Source: Marinicella algicola
Lineage (GTDB): Bacteria; Pseudomonadota; Gammaproteobacteria; Xanthomonadales; Marinicellaceae
Length of the DNA: 64,000 bases
Assembly (NCBI RefSeq): GCF_028401385.1
Contig: NZ_JAQOMR010000001.1
Coordinates: 1,242,501 to 1,306,500 of the forward strand
Reading direction: 5' to 3'
Shown: positions 51,730-61,532 of the stretch, one piece after another
Layout of the letters: each line of letters begins with the position of its first letter
Numbering within the stretch: position 1 is the stretch's first letter
Translations under genes and position numbers: made by a program
Notes under the pieces: model-generated
The model's input: only the letters and a program-made list of their open reading frames with translations
Told to the model about the DNA's origin: nothing
The model's database searches: none

Positions 51730-52118
51730 ATGTGGAAATCGCTTCAATTGAGATTGGGCGCAGTTCTGACAACCGTTGTGGTTCTGGTCGTCATCGCAGG
51801 CTTTCTCCTCTGGCGTTTGGCCGACCATGACCTCGATCTGCGCGACAGCGAGAGCTTCGACTTCGTATCCGCAGGCGCATCCGTGTCGGGAACGCTCTGG
51901 CTCCCCGACGTGGCGCCGAAGGCGGCCGTAGTCTTCCGTTCATGGTGACGGCGCCCAGGATAGCACCTCAGAAGGCGGATACGCTCCGCTGATCAACACC
52001 ATGCTCGCCGTGGCGTCCTGGGACAATCCTCGCGTCGGTTCGTCTGACGGAAACTGGCTGAACCAGACCATGGAAGAACGTGCGGACGAAACGCGCGTTG
52101 CGCTTCAGCTCCGTGACG
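51730..52118 (+). pseudogene. Truncated alpha/beta-hydrolase-like gene
   Basis: Starts MWKSLQLRLGAVLTTVVVLVV, one membrane anchor, then GTLWLPDVAPKAAVVF. After a one-base frame change near 51935 comes VHGDGAQDSTSEGGYAPLIN and ASWDNPRVGSSDGNWL, which looks like the oxyanion region of an alpha/beta hydrolase. The expected GxSxG nucleophile and the rest are gone: at about 52118 the reading frame passes directly into transposase sequence. The gene was cut by an IS91-type insertion or deletion. Confidence 0.7.
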
Positions 52119-52674
52119 CCGGCAAACTTACCGTCTTCGGCTCAGTAGCCCATCTGGCCGATCGCCGGGCATTTGTGCGGCACCTGTCGCGCTATACCCA
52201 CCGGGTGGCGATCTCGGACAGACGTCTGATCTCGTTCGACAAGGCCGGCGTCACCTTCCGCTACAAGGACTACCGCCGACGGCCGCAGATCATGACACTC
52301 GCCACCGACGAGTTCATTCGCCGCTTCCTGAACCATGTCCTGCCAAAGGGCTTCCACCGCATCCGGCACTACGGTCTGCTCGCCGGAAGTTCCCAGAAGG
52401 TCAACATCGCACGCGCCCGCGATCTCCTGAACGCTGTCCTGCCGTCCGATCATGACGTTGTCGAAGAGCCGATCGATATCCGCCCGCCTGCCCATGCTGT
52501 GGCGGACGCATGATTGTCATCGAGGTGTTCGAACGCTGGCGCCAGCCGCGCGGGCCACCTGAATCGGCGGCAAAAACCGGGAGAATGCGTCATGATCCGG
52601 CATGGCATAGCCACAAATCCGGCCCGGGATATTCCGCCCGCGGGGCCCTTCCTCGGCGACTTTCGTACGCCTGA
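52119..52674 (+). pseudogene. IS91-family transposase C-terminal remnant
   Basis: LSRYTHRVAISDRRLISFDKAGVTFRYKDY and RRFLNHVLPKGFHRIRHYGLLAG are signatures of IS91 (Y2-transposase) C-terminal sequence. One base added near 52485 gives CPCCGGRMIVIEVFE, the terminal zinc-like motif, ending at 52674. The region before LSRYTHRV is shortened (LADRRAFVRH runs straight into it), so an internal deletion as well as loss of the N-terminal catalytic domain has occurred. Confidence 0.8.
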
Positions 52675-52841
52675 CGGCACCCGAAACTCTTCACGAAAGC
52701 AGACGGTCCGAATCCACCCAGAAGCGGACATATTGCGTGAAATGGCAAGCACCAGCTTTCAGGGTATTTGACAGCATGTTGAACGCCCGAGAGGGAAGCG
52801 TCGCGATCGGGGACGTAAAAATCCGTATCGGGCAACGTGGC

Positions 52842-54149
52842 TCAGGCCGTAACCTTGACCCTGTTGCGTCCTTCAGTTTTTGCGATGTAAAGCGCCTTGT
52901 CCGCTAGGCCGACGATATCGGGCTGGGTAGCCTGCGGGTTGAAGACAGAGACCCCGATACTGATAGACAGGCGAGCTTCCGTGCCGTCCGGCAGGATCAT
53001 TGTCTGCTCGAACACCGCCTTGCGAACACGCTCGGCTATCGCCGCCGCCTCATAGGCGCGCAGGCCGGGTAGCAGCATCACGAATTCCTCGCCGCCATAG
53101 CGGAAGGCATGATCTTCCCGCCGCGCCGCGCCTGCGATGATCTGCGCCACCTGGCGAAGGATGTCATCACCGGCAAGATGTCCGTGGGTATCGTTGAACT
53201 GCTTGAAGTGGTCGACATCGATGATCAACAGGGAGAAAGGCTCATCGGTCTCGCGAGCCGCATTGATCTGCGCGTCGAGCACACGGTCGAATTCACGCCG
53301 GTTGTCGAGGCCGGTCAACCCGTCGGCGCGCGCCGACGCGGCGAGCTCGTCTTCCTGCTGGACGATTTGCTTCAGCATTGAATTGAAGGCCTGTGCCACG
53401 GAAGCCAGTTCCGGCGGCACGGTGACGTCGATTTTCCGCCCGCGCTCGCCTCCGGCAACCAGCATCGCGCCCTCGACAAGTTTGTCAGTGCTGCGGATCA
53501 GCGCCTGGTCGATGATGTAGATGCCGACGCCCGCAAAGACGATCGCCAGTGTGATCGCGATCATCGCGAATGTCTCGAGGCGCTTCATCGCCGCCAGCGC
53601 CCGCGCATGGCTTTCCTCGTTGAGCAGCCGCATGCTCTCGGCGATGGATCCGACACGTTTACCGGTCTCCGCGACGACACTTTCGAACCGCAGCAGCACC
53701 GGATCCGCATTGCCGTCAGAGGCTTCGACGCTTGCGGCCGTCTGCAGCAGCTGCGACCATTGCTGGTTTACGCTTTCAAGAATGGGCCTGAAGCCTGGGT
53801 AATCATCCGTGACCTTCTCGAGGTCGCGCAGGTGAACGGCGACATCGCGTTCTGCAGCTTCAAAGTCCGTGCGAAAGTGCTCCTCTCCGCTATTTGCATA
53901 ATCGTTGACTGCTGCGGAAATATCCCAGAGCTCGCTTTGGATGCGTTCCAGCGACACCAGAACGCGGTGCTGGGTATGCAGGACATCGCGGAAAGGTCCG
54001 GCGATCTGCTGTTTGTACTGAACATACCAGACAGCCGTCAGGATGATGACGGGCAGAAGAGCCATCAGGAAGCCAAACACAAGCCAGGCCCTGAGGGACA
54101 GGCTCTGAAACCACGTCCCGACCGGTCCGACCTCGCGTTCATCTTCCAT
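52842..54149 (-). CDS. Membrane diguanylate cyclase (GGDEF domain)
   Basis: Makes cyclic di-GMP. The 435-residue product has two membrane helices (about 21-43 and 194-217) flanking a helical periplasmic sensor of about 150 residues, a HAMP linker, then a GGDEF domain. The active site is RYGGEEF, and the inhibitory I-site RRED stands five residues before it, so product feedback is expected. I choose ATG 54149, with AGGAG nine bases upstream; an in-frame start 90 bases earlier has no such site. It could link c-di-GMP to surface adhesion. Confidence 0.9.
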   Translation of the reverse strand: MEDEREVGPVGTWFQSLSLRAWLVFGFLMALLPVIILTAVWYVQYKQQIAGPFRDVLHTQHRVLVSLERIQSELWDISAAVNDYANSGEEHFRTDFEAAERDVAVHLRDLEKVTDDYPGFRPILESVNQQWSQLLQTAASVEASDGNADPVLLRFESVVAETGKRVGSIAESMRLLNEESHARALAAMKRLETFAMIAITLAIVFAGVGIYIIDQALIRSTDKLVEGAMLVAGGERGRKIDVTVPPELASVAQAFNSMLKQIVQQEDELAASARADGLTGLDNRREFDRVLDAQINAARETDEPFSLLIIDVDHFKQFNDTHGHLAGDDILRQVAQIIAGAARREDHAFRYGGEEFVMLLPGLRAYEAAAIAERVRKAVFEQTMILPDGTEARLSISIGVSVFNPQATQPDIVGLADKALYIAKTEGRNRVKVTA

Positions 54150-54405
54150 ACGGAAATTCTCCTGCTGCCTCATCAAGGCTGGTGCCGACGGAACAAGGGA
54201 CTCGCGAACGGGAACTGTTCCATTTCCGTCGGCGCGCATGGTGGTGAACGAAAACGGTACGCCTTATCCCAAGCCGCGATAAAAGCCCGCCTGCGCCTTT
54301 GTTTCAACTATCTGCAAGTTGTTTTAAGTGCGGCCGGTTGCGCTAGAGGTGGCTCGGTTTGTTTGAACAGTTTCGGGCGTTTTGCTAAGTGGATTTCCGC
54401 CTTGA

Positions 54406-55236
54406 TTATGCTGCCACCATCATCGGTGTCAGCGCGTTGAAGTAAGCCTGATCCGGCGTCTGCCGTTCAAGGGATGAATGTGGGCGTCGGGTGTTGTAGA
54501 AGGTCAGATAGCGACCGATGCCAGCGCGGGCTTGGGACACAGTCTTGTAGGCGTGGAGATAGACCTCCTCGTATTTAATCGACCGCCAGAGCCGCTCGAC
54601 GAAGACGTTATCCCGCCACGACCCCTTGCCATCCATAGAGATGGCGATTTCGGCGTTCTTCAGCACCGCCGTGAGGTCGATAGCGGTGAACTGCGATCCC
54701 TGGTCGGTATTGAATATGTCGGGTTTGCCATAACGAGCAAGCGCTTCCTCGACGGCTTCGATGCAGAAGGCTGCCTCCATCGTGATCGACAGCCGCCACG
54801 ACAGCACCCTCCGGCTAAACCAGTCGACGACGGCGCAGAGATAGACGAAGCCGCGCGCCATGGGGATATATGTCAAGTCCATAGCCCAGACTTGGTTGGG
54901 CCTGGTAACCGCCAGCTTGCGCAGGAGGTAGGGATAGATTTTGTGCCCAGGTGCCGGTTTCGACGTGTTCGGGCGACGGTATATCGCCTCGATGCCCATC
55001 CTCTTCATCAGCGTGGCGACGTGCAGCCGCCCAGTTACCAGCCCTTCTCCCCTCAAGAGCCCTGACAACATCCGGCTTCCGGCAAACGGGTAGTCGAGAT
55101 GCAGTTCATCGATCCGGTGCATCAGAGCCAGATCGCCGTCAGAGACTGGACGAGGCCGATAATAGACATTGCCACGGCTGAAGCAGAGAAGCTTCGCTTG
55201 GCACACGACGGATAGCTTATGCTCGCGGTCGATCAT
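54406..55236 (-). CDS. IS3-family transposase OrfB
   Basis: 276-residue DDE integrase. The catalytic Asp residues are in VWAMDLTYIP and FNTDQGSQFT, the Glu in FVERLWRSIKYEEVYL. RPHSSLERQTPDQAYF closes the core. Full length. It starts MIDREHKLSVVCQAKLL just downstream of OrfA, as in elements that join OrfA and OrfB by programmed -1 frameshifting. Confidence 0.9.
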   Translation of the reverse strand: MIDREHKLSVVCQAKLLCFSRGNVYYRPRPVSDGDLALMHRIDELHLDYPFAGSRMLSGLLRGEGLVTGRLHVATLMKRMGIEAIYRRPNTSKPAPGHKIYPYLLRKLAVTRPNQVWAMDLTYIPMARGFVYLCAVVDWFSRRVLSWRLSITMEAAFCIEAVEEALARYGKPDIFNTDQGSQFTAIDLTAVLKNAEIAISMDGKGSWRDNVFVERLWRSIKYEEVYLHAYKTVSQARAGIGRYLTFYNTRRPHSSLERQTPDQAYFNALTPMMVAA

Positions 55237-55322
55237 TTCTTGTCCCCGGCAATCCCGCCTTGCCGAGCGCTCCGGCTATCGCAGCCGAGACCCGTGGCTC
55301 AGCGGAGCATCGTTCTCCGGCG

Positions 55323-55568
55323 TCAGCTCGCCGATCTTGGCATGAAGGGTTTTGACATCGACAGTTGGTCCCACGGCTCCGACTTCGCTTCATCGCCAAA
55401 AACGCCTGTCGCCCCCTCAAGGAGCTGACCCTTCCATTGCTTGATCTGGTTGGCGTGCACGTCGAACTGCTGGGACAACTCCACCAGCGTCTGCTCACCT
55501 CGGATGGCGGCCAGCGCCACCTTTGCCTTGAAAGCCGGGCTATGGTTCCGGCGCGGTCGTCTCGTCAT
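55323..55568 (-). CDS. IS3-family OrfA (frame disturbed)
   Basis: Starts MTRRPRRNHSPAFKAKVALAAIRG and contains the helix-turn-helix TLVELSQQFDVHANQIKQWK. The expected leucine-zipper end (VKTLHAKIGELTPEND) continues in another frame from about 55390, so the gene as read stops early. Probable sequence error or decay. Confidence 0.7.
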   Translation of the reverse strand: MTRRPRRNHSPAFKAKVALAAIRGEQTLVELSQQFDVHANQIKQWKGQLLEGATGVFGDEAKSEPWDQLSMSKPFMPRSAS

Positions 55569-55621
55569 GGTATCTCCTGTTCCCGGCATCTAAGCCGAAG
55601 TCAGGCAGAAATTCCACTTAT

Positions 55622-56536
55622 CCCCGTTGTGCAGATTTCCCGAGCCAACTCTAGATCATCGAGAATGGTGGACAGATAGAACCAGCCCCAGCCGATTACC
55701 TTCAGATAAGTGAAATCAGTTTGCCACATCTCATTGGGCCGAACAGTCTTGTCTTTGAATTCGTTGTCTGCCTTGACGATGATAAAAGCCGGCGAGGTGA
55801 TCAGGTCGTGCGCCTTGAGCAGGCGATAAACGGAAGCCTCTGATACAAAATAGCTTTTCGTGTCTGTGAACGTCACCGCCAGTTTGCGCGGCGACAGTTC
55901 CGGCTCGTCAAGCGCCAGCTCGATCAGGTCTTCCCTGACATCGTCGGGAATACGGTTCCACACCCGTGACGGGGCGGATGAGCGATCCTCCAGACCTTCA
56001 ACGCCAAGCCGTTGGAGCCGGTCGTACCAGCAGTAGAAAGTCTGTCGTGGAATGCCGAGCTGATCCAATGTCATCTTCACCGGCAAATGCGATTGTTCAA
56101 CCAACCGGATGATTTCCAGCTTTTCGGATGCGAGGTATCTCATTCTTCGACGCCCCCATCCGCTATCATGCTTTTTGAGCAGGCGCAGCTCCAGTGTCTG
56201 CTCGGCCACGACCTCTTTCAGATCGCGCGCTTCACGGCGCAACGTCTGCACCTCATCCGTGATCGCGGCCCGTGCCGTATCACCGGCCAGGCGCCGCTTG
56301 CCGGCCTCCAGAAACTCCTTCGACCAGGTGTAGTACATGCTTTCGGCGATACCCTCGCGGTGGCAGAGCGCGGCGATACTGTCTTCGCCACGCAGGCCTT
56401 CCAGCACGATACGGATCTTTTCTTCAGCCGAATAGGATTTACGTGTGGCACGGCGGATATCCTTGATCGCCTTGTCTGCGCTCGACTTCTGCTGCCCGGA
56501 CTTCTGTCTCATCTTGGCTTCCTTTGCGTGAGCCAT
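55622..56536 (-). pseudogene. Truncated IS3-family transposase (OrfA-OrfB)
   Basis: Contains an orfA-like part (YSAEEKIRIVLEGLRGEDSIAALC) followed in the same frame by orfB (MRYLASEKLEIIRLVEQSHLP, ELSPRKLAVTFTD, MWQTDFTYLKVIGWGWFYLSTILDD). It ends abruptly after the first catalytic Asp region, and beyond that the sequence belongs to the neighbouring element. OrfA and OrfB are normally in different frames, so their fusion here is odd. The missing half is not found left of 54386. Confidence 0.78.
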
Positions 56537-56702
56537 GATGAGACAGAATCCTCCCTTATCCGTTAACCAGCATCTGTCTCAAAGGCGTTGAGACGGAACA
56601 ATATGCATTGCCTGTGGCTGGTGGAGTCGAAGATAAATGCGCTGGATCAGGCAGCGCTACCACAAGGGTGGACGCAGCCAGAGAGTTCTCACCATCACGC
56701 CG

Positions 56703-58475
56703 TCATTTGATCCCACCCTCAAGGGCTGAGGTCATTGCCACGATTATGTCGTCTGTCGCCTTATAGGCACGGAAGCGGGCGATCGGGTCGTAGCCGGGCG
56801 TGATCATGTTCATGTGGTCTATGGCACGTTGGGCACCATGGTGATCACCAAGAAGATTTTCCGCCATTGCAACCAGCGACTGGCTGAGCGCCGAGCCGTC
56901 AGAAGATGCCCGGATGGCAAATGCCAGCATGGCCTCGCCATCGCCACGCATCAGCTGGTCGATTGACAGCAGGTGATAATACGGCCCTGGCGGATTGACC
57001 GTCCGCTCGATGGCCTCTTCTATCAGCGGCACGCCTTCGGAAAAGTGTCCGCGGATCGCAAGCCGCCAGCCGAGCTGGTAGAGCGCTTTGGGATTGAGCT
57101 GGATTGCAAGGCGAGCAAGGCGCTCGGCATCCTCGTAATTCTCCCGCAGATACTGGACAACCGAAAGCGTCTTGATGCCGAGAATGTTCTCAGGTTCGAT
57201 CTGGATCGCGCGCAGTGCAAAATCGGCGGCACTGTCGAGCGTAATTTCCGGATAATCGGGAATGATGCTCATGGCAACGGATGTGAAATGCATGAAGCCG
57301 AGCATTGCCCAGGCCTCCGCGTCGGACGGGTCTCGCGCGACTGCCGCCTCCAAGCACGCCTTAATCGGGGCATGCAGCTTCGGCTCATAGGTATGACGGA
57401 AATAATATCCGCGCAGCACGCACTCGTAGTTCTCGGTGCTCGGTCCCGGATCATCGGGGAGGGTTCTGGCAATATCCGCATTGATCACCCAAAACGGCTG
57501 GGCGAGCGCGGAGGCAAGGCTGGCGGCTATTTCTTGTTCGAGCGCCCTGGCATCGTGCGAGCTCAGAGCCCGGTCGTAATAACCCGTCCATACCACGCGC
57601 CCGGTCCCGCTTTCGATGAGCCGAGCAACAACGGTGACAAGCGGACCGCGGGTCCAGAAATCTCCGGCAAGCACATATGAAACGCCCCATTGCCTACCAA
57701 GTTCGGCCGGATCCGTGTCCGGCTTCTGAGACAGGCCCTGGCGGGGATCGTAAAGCGACAGCCCCTGAAAACGGTTCAGATCGCCGACGATGCGGCTGAC
57801 AATGCCGAGCGCCAAGAATCTGTCATTATCATTGTCGCTGAATACCTGTAGAGGCAGCACGACGAGTGAGGGTCTCTCTGTGCCCCCTTTCGGCTTCTCT
57901 GCTGCCAAGAACCTTCCCGCTTCGGCACCTAAAAGGACCAGAACGGCCGCAAAAATTGCCATAACGCGCCAACGCCGGAGCAAACCGCCCGTATTCCTGG
58001 CTTTAACGGGTTCCGCCTCGGTCGGCTCTGGCACATCAGGGGCAAGCGGCAATTGCCGGGTTATTGAGGGAACATAACCGCCAACGGGGATGGAAATCCT
58101 CAGCTTGTCACGCCTGCCGGCCTCCGAATAGTAAACGCCGAGGTCGTTGCGCAAACGGCGTGCCTCGAGCCGAACGACCGGATCGGCACCCGGGTCAAAA
58201 TCATCCGCGCGCGCGAAAACATGCACGCCGATTGTGTAGCCCTTCAGCTCGTTAGCACGACCGGCAAGGGTTTCTTCGACAACAAAGGAGAGCATTTCGC
58301 GCCGCAACCGTGTCGCGCGGAACGAAGAGCTAGCAAGTATCCGGCAAAGCTCTGCCCTGATGTCATCGGGACAAAACTCCTCCATTGTTGAAATGTCGAA
58401 ATCTGCCTTCCGCTCCAAAGCGCGGCCTCCTCGGAAGTCAATTCCCTTGTCTCTCGGAAGATTTCCCGTCGGCAT
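56703..58475 (-). CDS. Membrane TPR protein with N-terminal winged-helix-like domain
   Basis: 590 residues. The N-terminal 130 residues (LRREMLSFVVEETLAGRANELKGYTIGVHVF; PVVRLEARRLRNDLGVYY) resemble the DNA-binding-like domain of alphaproteobacterial membrane regulators. One membrane helix follows at about 172-192, then a FlgO/adenylate-cyclase-associated segment (LVVLPLQVFSDNDNDRFLALGI; VSYVLAGDFWTRG) and several TPR-like helical pairs. Such proteins are thought to control nearby genes from the membrane; the sulfatase cluster downstream is the candidate target, by position only. Confidence 0.7.
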   Translation of the reverse strand: MPTGNLPRDKGIDFRGGRALERKADFDISTMEEFCPDDIRAELCRILASSSFRATRLRREMLSFVVEETLAGRANELKGYTIGVHVFARADDFDPGADPVVRLEARRLRNDLGVYYSEAGRRDKLRISIPVGGYVPSITRQLPLAPDVPEPTEAEPVKARNTGGLLRRWRVMAIFAAVLVLLGAEAGRFLAAEKPKGGTERPSLVVLPLQVFSDNDNDRFLALGIVSRIVGDLNRFQGLSLYDPRQGLSQKPDTDPAELGRQWGVSYVLAGDFWTRGPLVTVVARLIESGTGRVVWTGYYDRALSSHDARALEQEIAASLASALAQPFWVINADIARTLPDDPGPSTENYECVLRGYYFRHTYEPKLHAPIKACLEAAVARDPSDAEAWAMLGFMHFTSVAMSIIPDYPEITLDSAADFALRAIQIEPENILGIKTLSVVQYLRENYEDAERLARLAIQLNPKALYQLGWRLAIRGHFSEGVPLIEEAIERTVNPPGPYYHLLSIDQLMRGDGEAMLAFAIRASSDGSALSQSLVAMAENLLGDHHGAQRAIDHMNMITPGYDPIARFRAYKATDDIIVAMTSALEGGIK

Positions 58476-58679
58476 TTATTCGTAAAGCGTAATTCATCCG
58501 CTGGCGATTTTCCATCAACGATTTCAAATATAAGTCAGGCCTATTTTTCCAGAGTGCGGGTTCCGTGAACTATTAAATATTTATGATCAAACGAAAACTA
58601 CTGAAAAGTCAGCTCAATTAGGAAAAGAACCTAGGCTCTGTACTGGTGATCGCTACATGTTCGTACAGTGCGAACCTAG

Positions 58680-59522
58680 GCTCAGGACCTATTAAATCAC
58701 TTGCGACGTTCTCTTCGTTTTGATTCATTGGACTCGAATGGAGAACCGCAATGAGTGATTTGCCGCTGCTGTCGCAGGCGCAGATGCGCCGGATTGAACC
58801 TTATTTCCCGCTGTCCCACGGTGTGCCTCGTGTTGATGATCGGCTGATCGTGAGCGGCATTGTCTTTGTCTTGCGCAATGGTTTGCGATGGCGCGATGCG
58901 CCGAAGGAATATGGACCGCACAAGACGATCTATAATCGCTTCATCCGCTGGAGCAGGCTTGGTGTGTTCAACAGGATTTTCGCTGAATTGGCGGCCGAAT
59001 GCGGTGAGCCGGAACAGTTGATGATCGACGCCACGCATTTGAAAGCACATCGCACCGCAGCCAGTCTGCTAAAAAGGGGATGTTCCCAGACGTATCGGGC
59101 GCACCAAAGGCGGCCTGAACTCCAAGCTGCATGCGGTTTGCGATGGCCATGGCCGACCACTGATCATGCTGTTGAGCGAAGGGCAGACGAGCGACTACAA
59201 AGGTGCTGCCCGAATGATAGAATCCTTTCCCAAAGCAAAGACGTTACTGGCCGACAAAGGCTACGATGCCGACTGGTTTCGAGAGGCCTTGGCGGAGCGC
59301 AAAATCAAGGCCTGCATTCCATCGAGGGCGAACAGAAAGGTCCCAATAGCGCATGACCGCAAGCTCTACCAAAAGCGTCATAAAATCGAGAACATGTTTG
59401 GCAGGCTCAAGGACTGGCGCCGAATTCACACCCGATACGACCGTTGTGCACACACTTTCTTCTCAAGCATATGCATCGCTGCTGCTGTTATCTTCTGGCT
59501 ATGATTTTAACGAGTCCTGAGC
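58680..59522 (+). mobile_element. IS5-family (IS427-like) insertion sequence with target duplication
   Basis: 843 bp bounded by inverted repeats GCTCAGGAC (58680) and GTCCTGAGC (ending 59522), each flanked by CTAG (58676-58679 and 59523-59526), a 4-bp target duplication. Size and single split transposase fit the IS427 subgroup. Its clean ends suggest the most recent insertion here. Confidence 0.88.
58751..59504 (+). CDS. IS5-family transposase (frame interrupted)
   Basis: N-terminal MSDLPLLSQAQMRRIEPYFPL, LRWRDAPKEYGPHKTIYNRF and the first Asp in LMIDATHLKAHRTA. After a break between 59070 and 59095, where two bases appear to be missing, the frame continues GRTKGGLNSKLHAVCDGHG, LADKGYDADWFREAL and a C-terminal Glu region (RHKIENMFGRLKDWRRIHTRYDR). 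251 residues after repair. IS427 elements can use programmed frameshifting, but two missing bases fit error better. Confidence 0.82.
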
Positions 59523-59578
59523 CTAGCAAACGTTCAGCCGCAAGGAGACCATTGGCTGCGCAGACAAGAGCAAGGCCA

Positions 59579-59827
59579 ATGAGCATCACAACGGTCCCGA
59601 TCATCTCCAGGCTCCCTGAACACGAATTCGCTCTCAGGCGACTTTGTGGTCTCGACGCCGAGTTCAAAGCCCTTTGCGACGATTATGCCATTGCAACACA
59701 AGCCCTTGCCGATTGGCACCATGATGCAACGCGGGCTGCGCAGTACGCGAACCTGGTCGTCGAACTGGAGCGAGAGGTGCTCCGGTTCATCGCACACCAT
59801 CATCCACGTCAGACCTCAAGCCGATGA
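59579..59827 (+). CDS. Small conserved helical protein before the sulfatase
   Basis: 82 residues, MSITTVPIISRLPEHEFALRR, with two predicted helices and His/Ala/Glu-rich sequence (CDDYAIATQALADWHHDA, LVVELEREVLRFIAHHH). Length and pattern recall short antiparallel helical-hairpin proteins such as DUF465. No signal peptide. It ends 50 bases before the sulfatase start and is probably cotranscribed with it. Function unknown. Confidence 0.5.
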   Translation: MSITTVPIISRLPEHEFALRRLCGLDAEFKALCDDYAIATQALADWHHDATRAAQYANLVVELEREVLRFIAHHHPRQTSSR

Positions 59828-59877
59828 GAAACACGCCGAAGGCTGACGTGTGCGTTCAACACAGAGAGGGATACCAA

Positions 59878-61462
59878 ATGAAATTGCGAAGATATTCTTC
59901 GGTTGCCATGACCCTGAGCCTCTTGTCTCTTGTCGGGGCGCCGAGCCTCGCCCAGACTCAGGAAAGCATGGAAAGCAGCGCCAAGCCCAACATTCTCGTC
60001 ATCTGGGGCGACGATATAGGGCAGACAAACCTGTCTACCTACAGCTTCGGTCTGATGGGATATCTCACGCCCAATATCGATCGCATTGCTGCTGATGGCG
60101 CCAAATTCACCGACTATTATGCGGAGCAGAGCTGCACGGCGGGCCGCTCGACATTCATCACCGGACAATCGACGCTGAGGACCGGCCTGTCCAAGGTCGG
60201 CCTTCCCGGCGCAGATGTCGGCTTGCGCGCCGATGACGTGACGATCGCCACAGCGTTCAAGGATTTGGGCTATGCCACCGGACAGTTCGGCAAGAACCAT
60301 CTTGGCGACAAGGACGAGTTCCTGCCGACCGCGCACGGCTTCGATGAATTCTTCGGCAACCTTTACCACCTCAACGCCGAAGAAGAACCAGAAAACCGCA
60401 ACTACCCGACCGATCCGGCTTTCCGCGAACAGTATGGTCCGCGCGGCGTAATCCATGCCTATGCCGATGGCGAAATCGAGGACACCGGACCGCTGACCAA
60501 AAAGCGCATGGAAACGGTGGATGACGAAACCTCTGCTGCGGCCATCGATTTCATGAACCGCCAAGTTGAGGAGGACAAACCCTTCTTCATTTGGATGAAC
60601 ACGACACGCATGCATTTCCGCACCCATGTCCGCGATGAGCACCGAAGCGAACCGGGACTGACGGCGCTCACCGAATATGCAGACGGCATGATCGAGCATG
60701 ACAGTGTTGTCGGTACAATCCTTGACGCGTTGGACGAGAACAGGTGTCGCCGATAATACCATCGTCATCTACTCCACCGACAATGGACCGCACCAGAATT
60801 CGTGGCCGGACGCCGGCACGACACCATTCCGAAGCGAAAAGAACACCAACTGGGAAGGCGCCTTCCGCGTGCCCGCCATGATCCGTTGGCCGGGTCATAT
60901 CGAACCGGGAACGGTCAAGACCGGCATCTTTTCAGGCCTCGATTGGTTTCCGACACTTTTGGCAGCAGCAGGCGACACGGACATCACCGAACGCCTGAAG
61001 CAGGGCACGACGATCGACGGAAGCGAGTACAAGGTCCATCTCGACGGCTATAATCAGCTTCCCCACCTGACTGGCGAAGAGGACGAGAGCGCGCGCAACG
61101 AATTCTTCTATTTCAACGATGACGGCGAAATTGTCGCGCTGCGTTACGAAAACTGGAAGATGGTCTTTGCGGAGCAGCGTGAAACTGGGACGCTGAACAT
61201 CTGGGCGGAGCCATTCACCCCGCTGCGGGTGCCGAAGATCTTCGACCTCCGCTCCGACCCTTATGAGCGCGCCGACGTCACGTCGAACACCTATTACGAC
61301 TGGCTGCTTGATCACGCTTTCCTGCTGGTGCCGGCTCAACTCGAGGTGGCCAAGTTCTTCGAAACCTTCGAGGAGTATCCGCCGTCTCAGGGCGCAGCCA
61401 GCTTCTCGGTCGACCAGATCCAGGCCCATCTCGACGATGTGCTTAGCGGTATGGCGCAATAG
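59878..61462 (+). CDS. Secreted arylsulfatase (formylglycine type; frame interrupted)
   Basis: 528 codons with a signal peptide (SVAMTLSLLSLVGAPSLAQ). Alkaline-phosphatase fold: metal-binding Asp45-Asp46 in IWGDDIG, and the sulfatase motif C86-T-A-G-R90, whose Cys must be oxidised to formylglycine. GKNHLGDKDEFLPTAHGFDEFFG and YSTDNGPHQNSWPDAG are typical arylsulfatase A segments. The frame changes near 60738-60743 (one extra base or two missing). No formylglycine-generating enzyme or anaerobic maturase lies in the window. GAGAGGG precedes the ATG at 59878. Confidence 0.88.
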
Positions 61463-61470
61463 CAACCAAC

Positions 61471-61500
61471 GCCCCGCAGACGGACCTTCGTCTGCGGGGC
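61471..61500 (+). terminator. Strong hairpin after the sulfatase
   Basis: Perfect 12-bp arms GCCCCGCAGACG and CGTCTGCGGGGC around a 6-base loop, just after the sulfatase stop and before the HAD gene. No T tract of note follows on the plus strand. It may trim or terminate the sulfatase mRNA and lower expression of the HAD gene. Confidence 0.65.
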
Positions 61501-61532
61501 TGCTTCTGATCACGCGCGAGGGGTACTCGACA

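Larger units (their letters stand above)
54386..55621 (-). mobile_element. IS3-family insertion sequence, nearly complete
   Basis: About 1.24 kb with imperfect terminal inverted repeats: TAAGTGGATTTCCGCC at 54386 and TAAGTGGAATTTCTGCC (reverse strand) ending about 55620. Encodes an orfA-type helix-turn-helix protein and an orfB DDE integrase on the minus strand. It abuts the broken end of another IS3 copy at 55622 onward. Confidence 0.75.
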
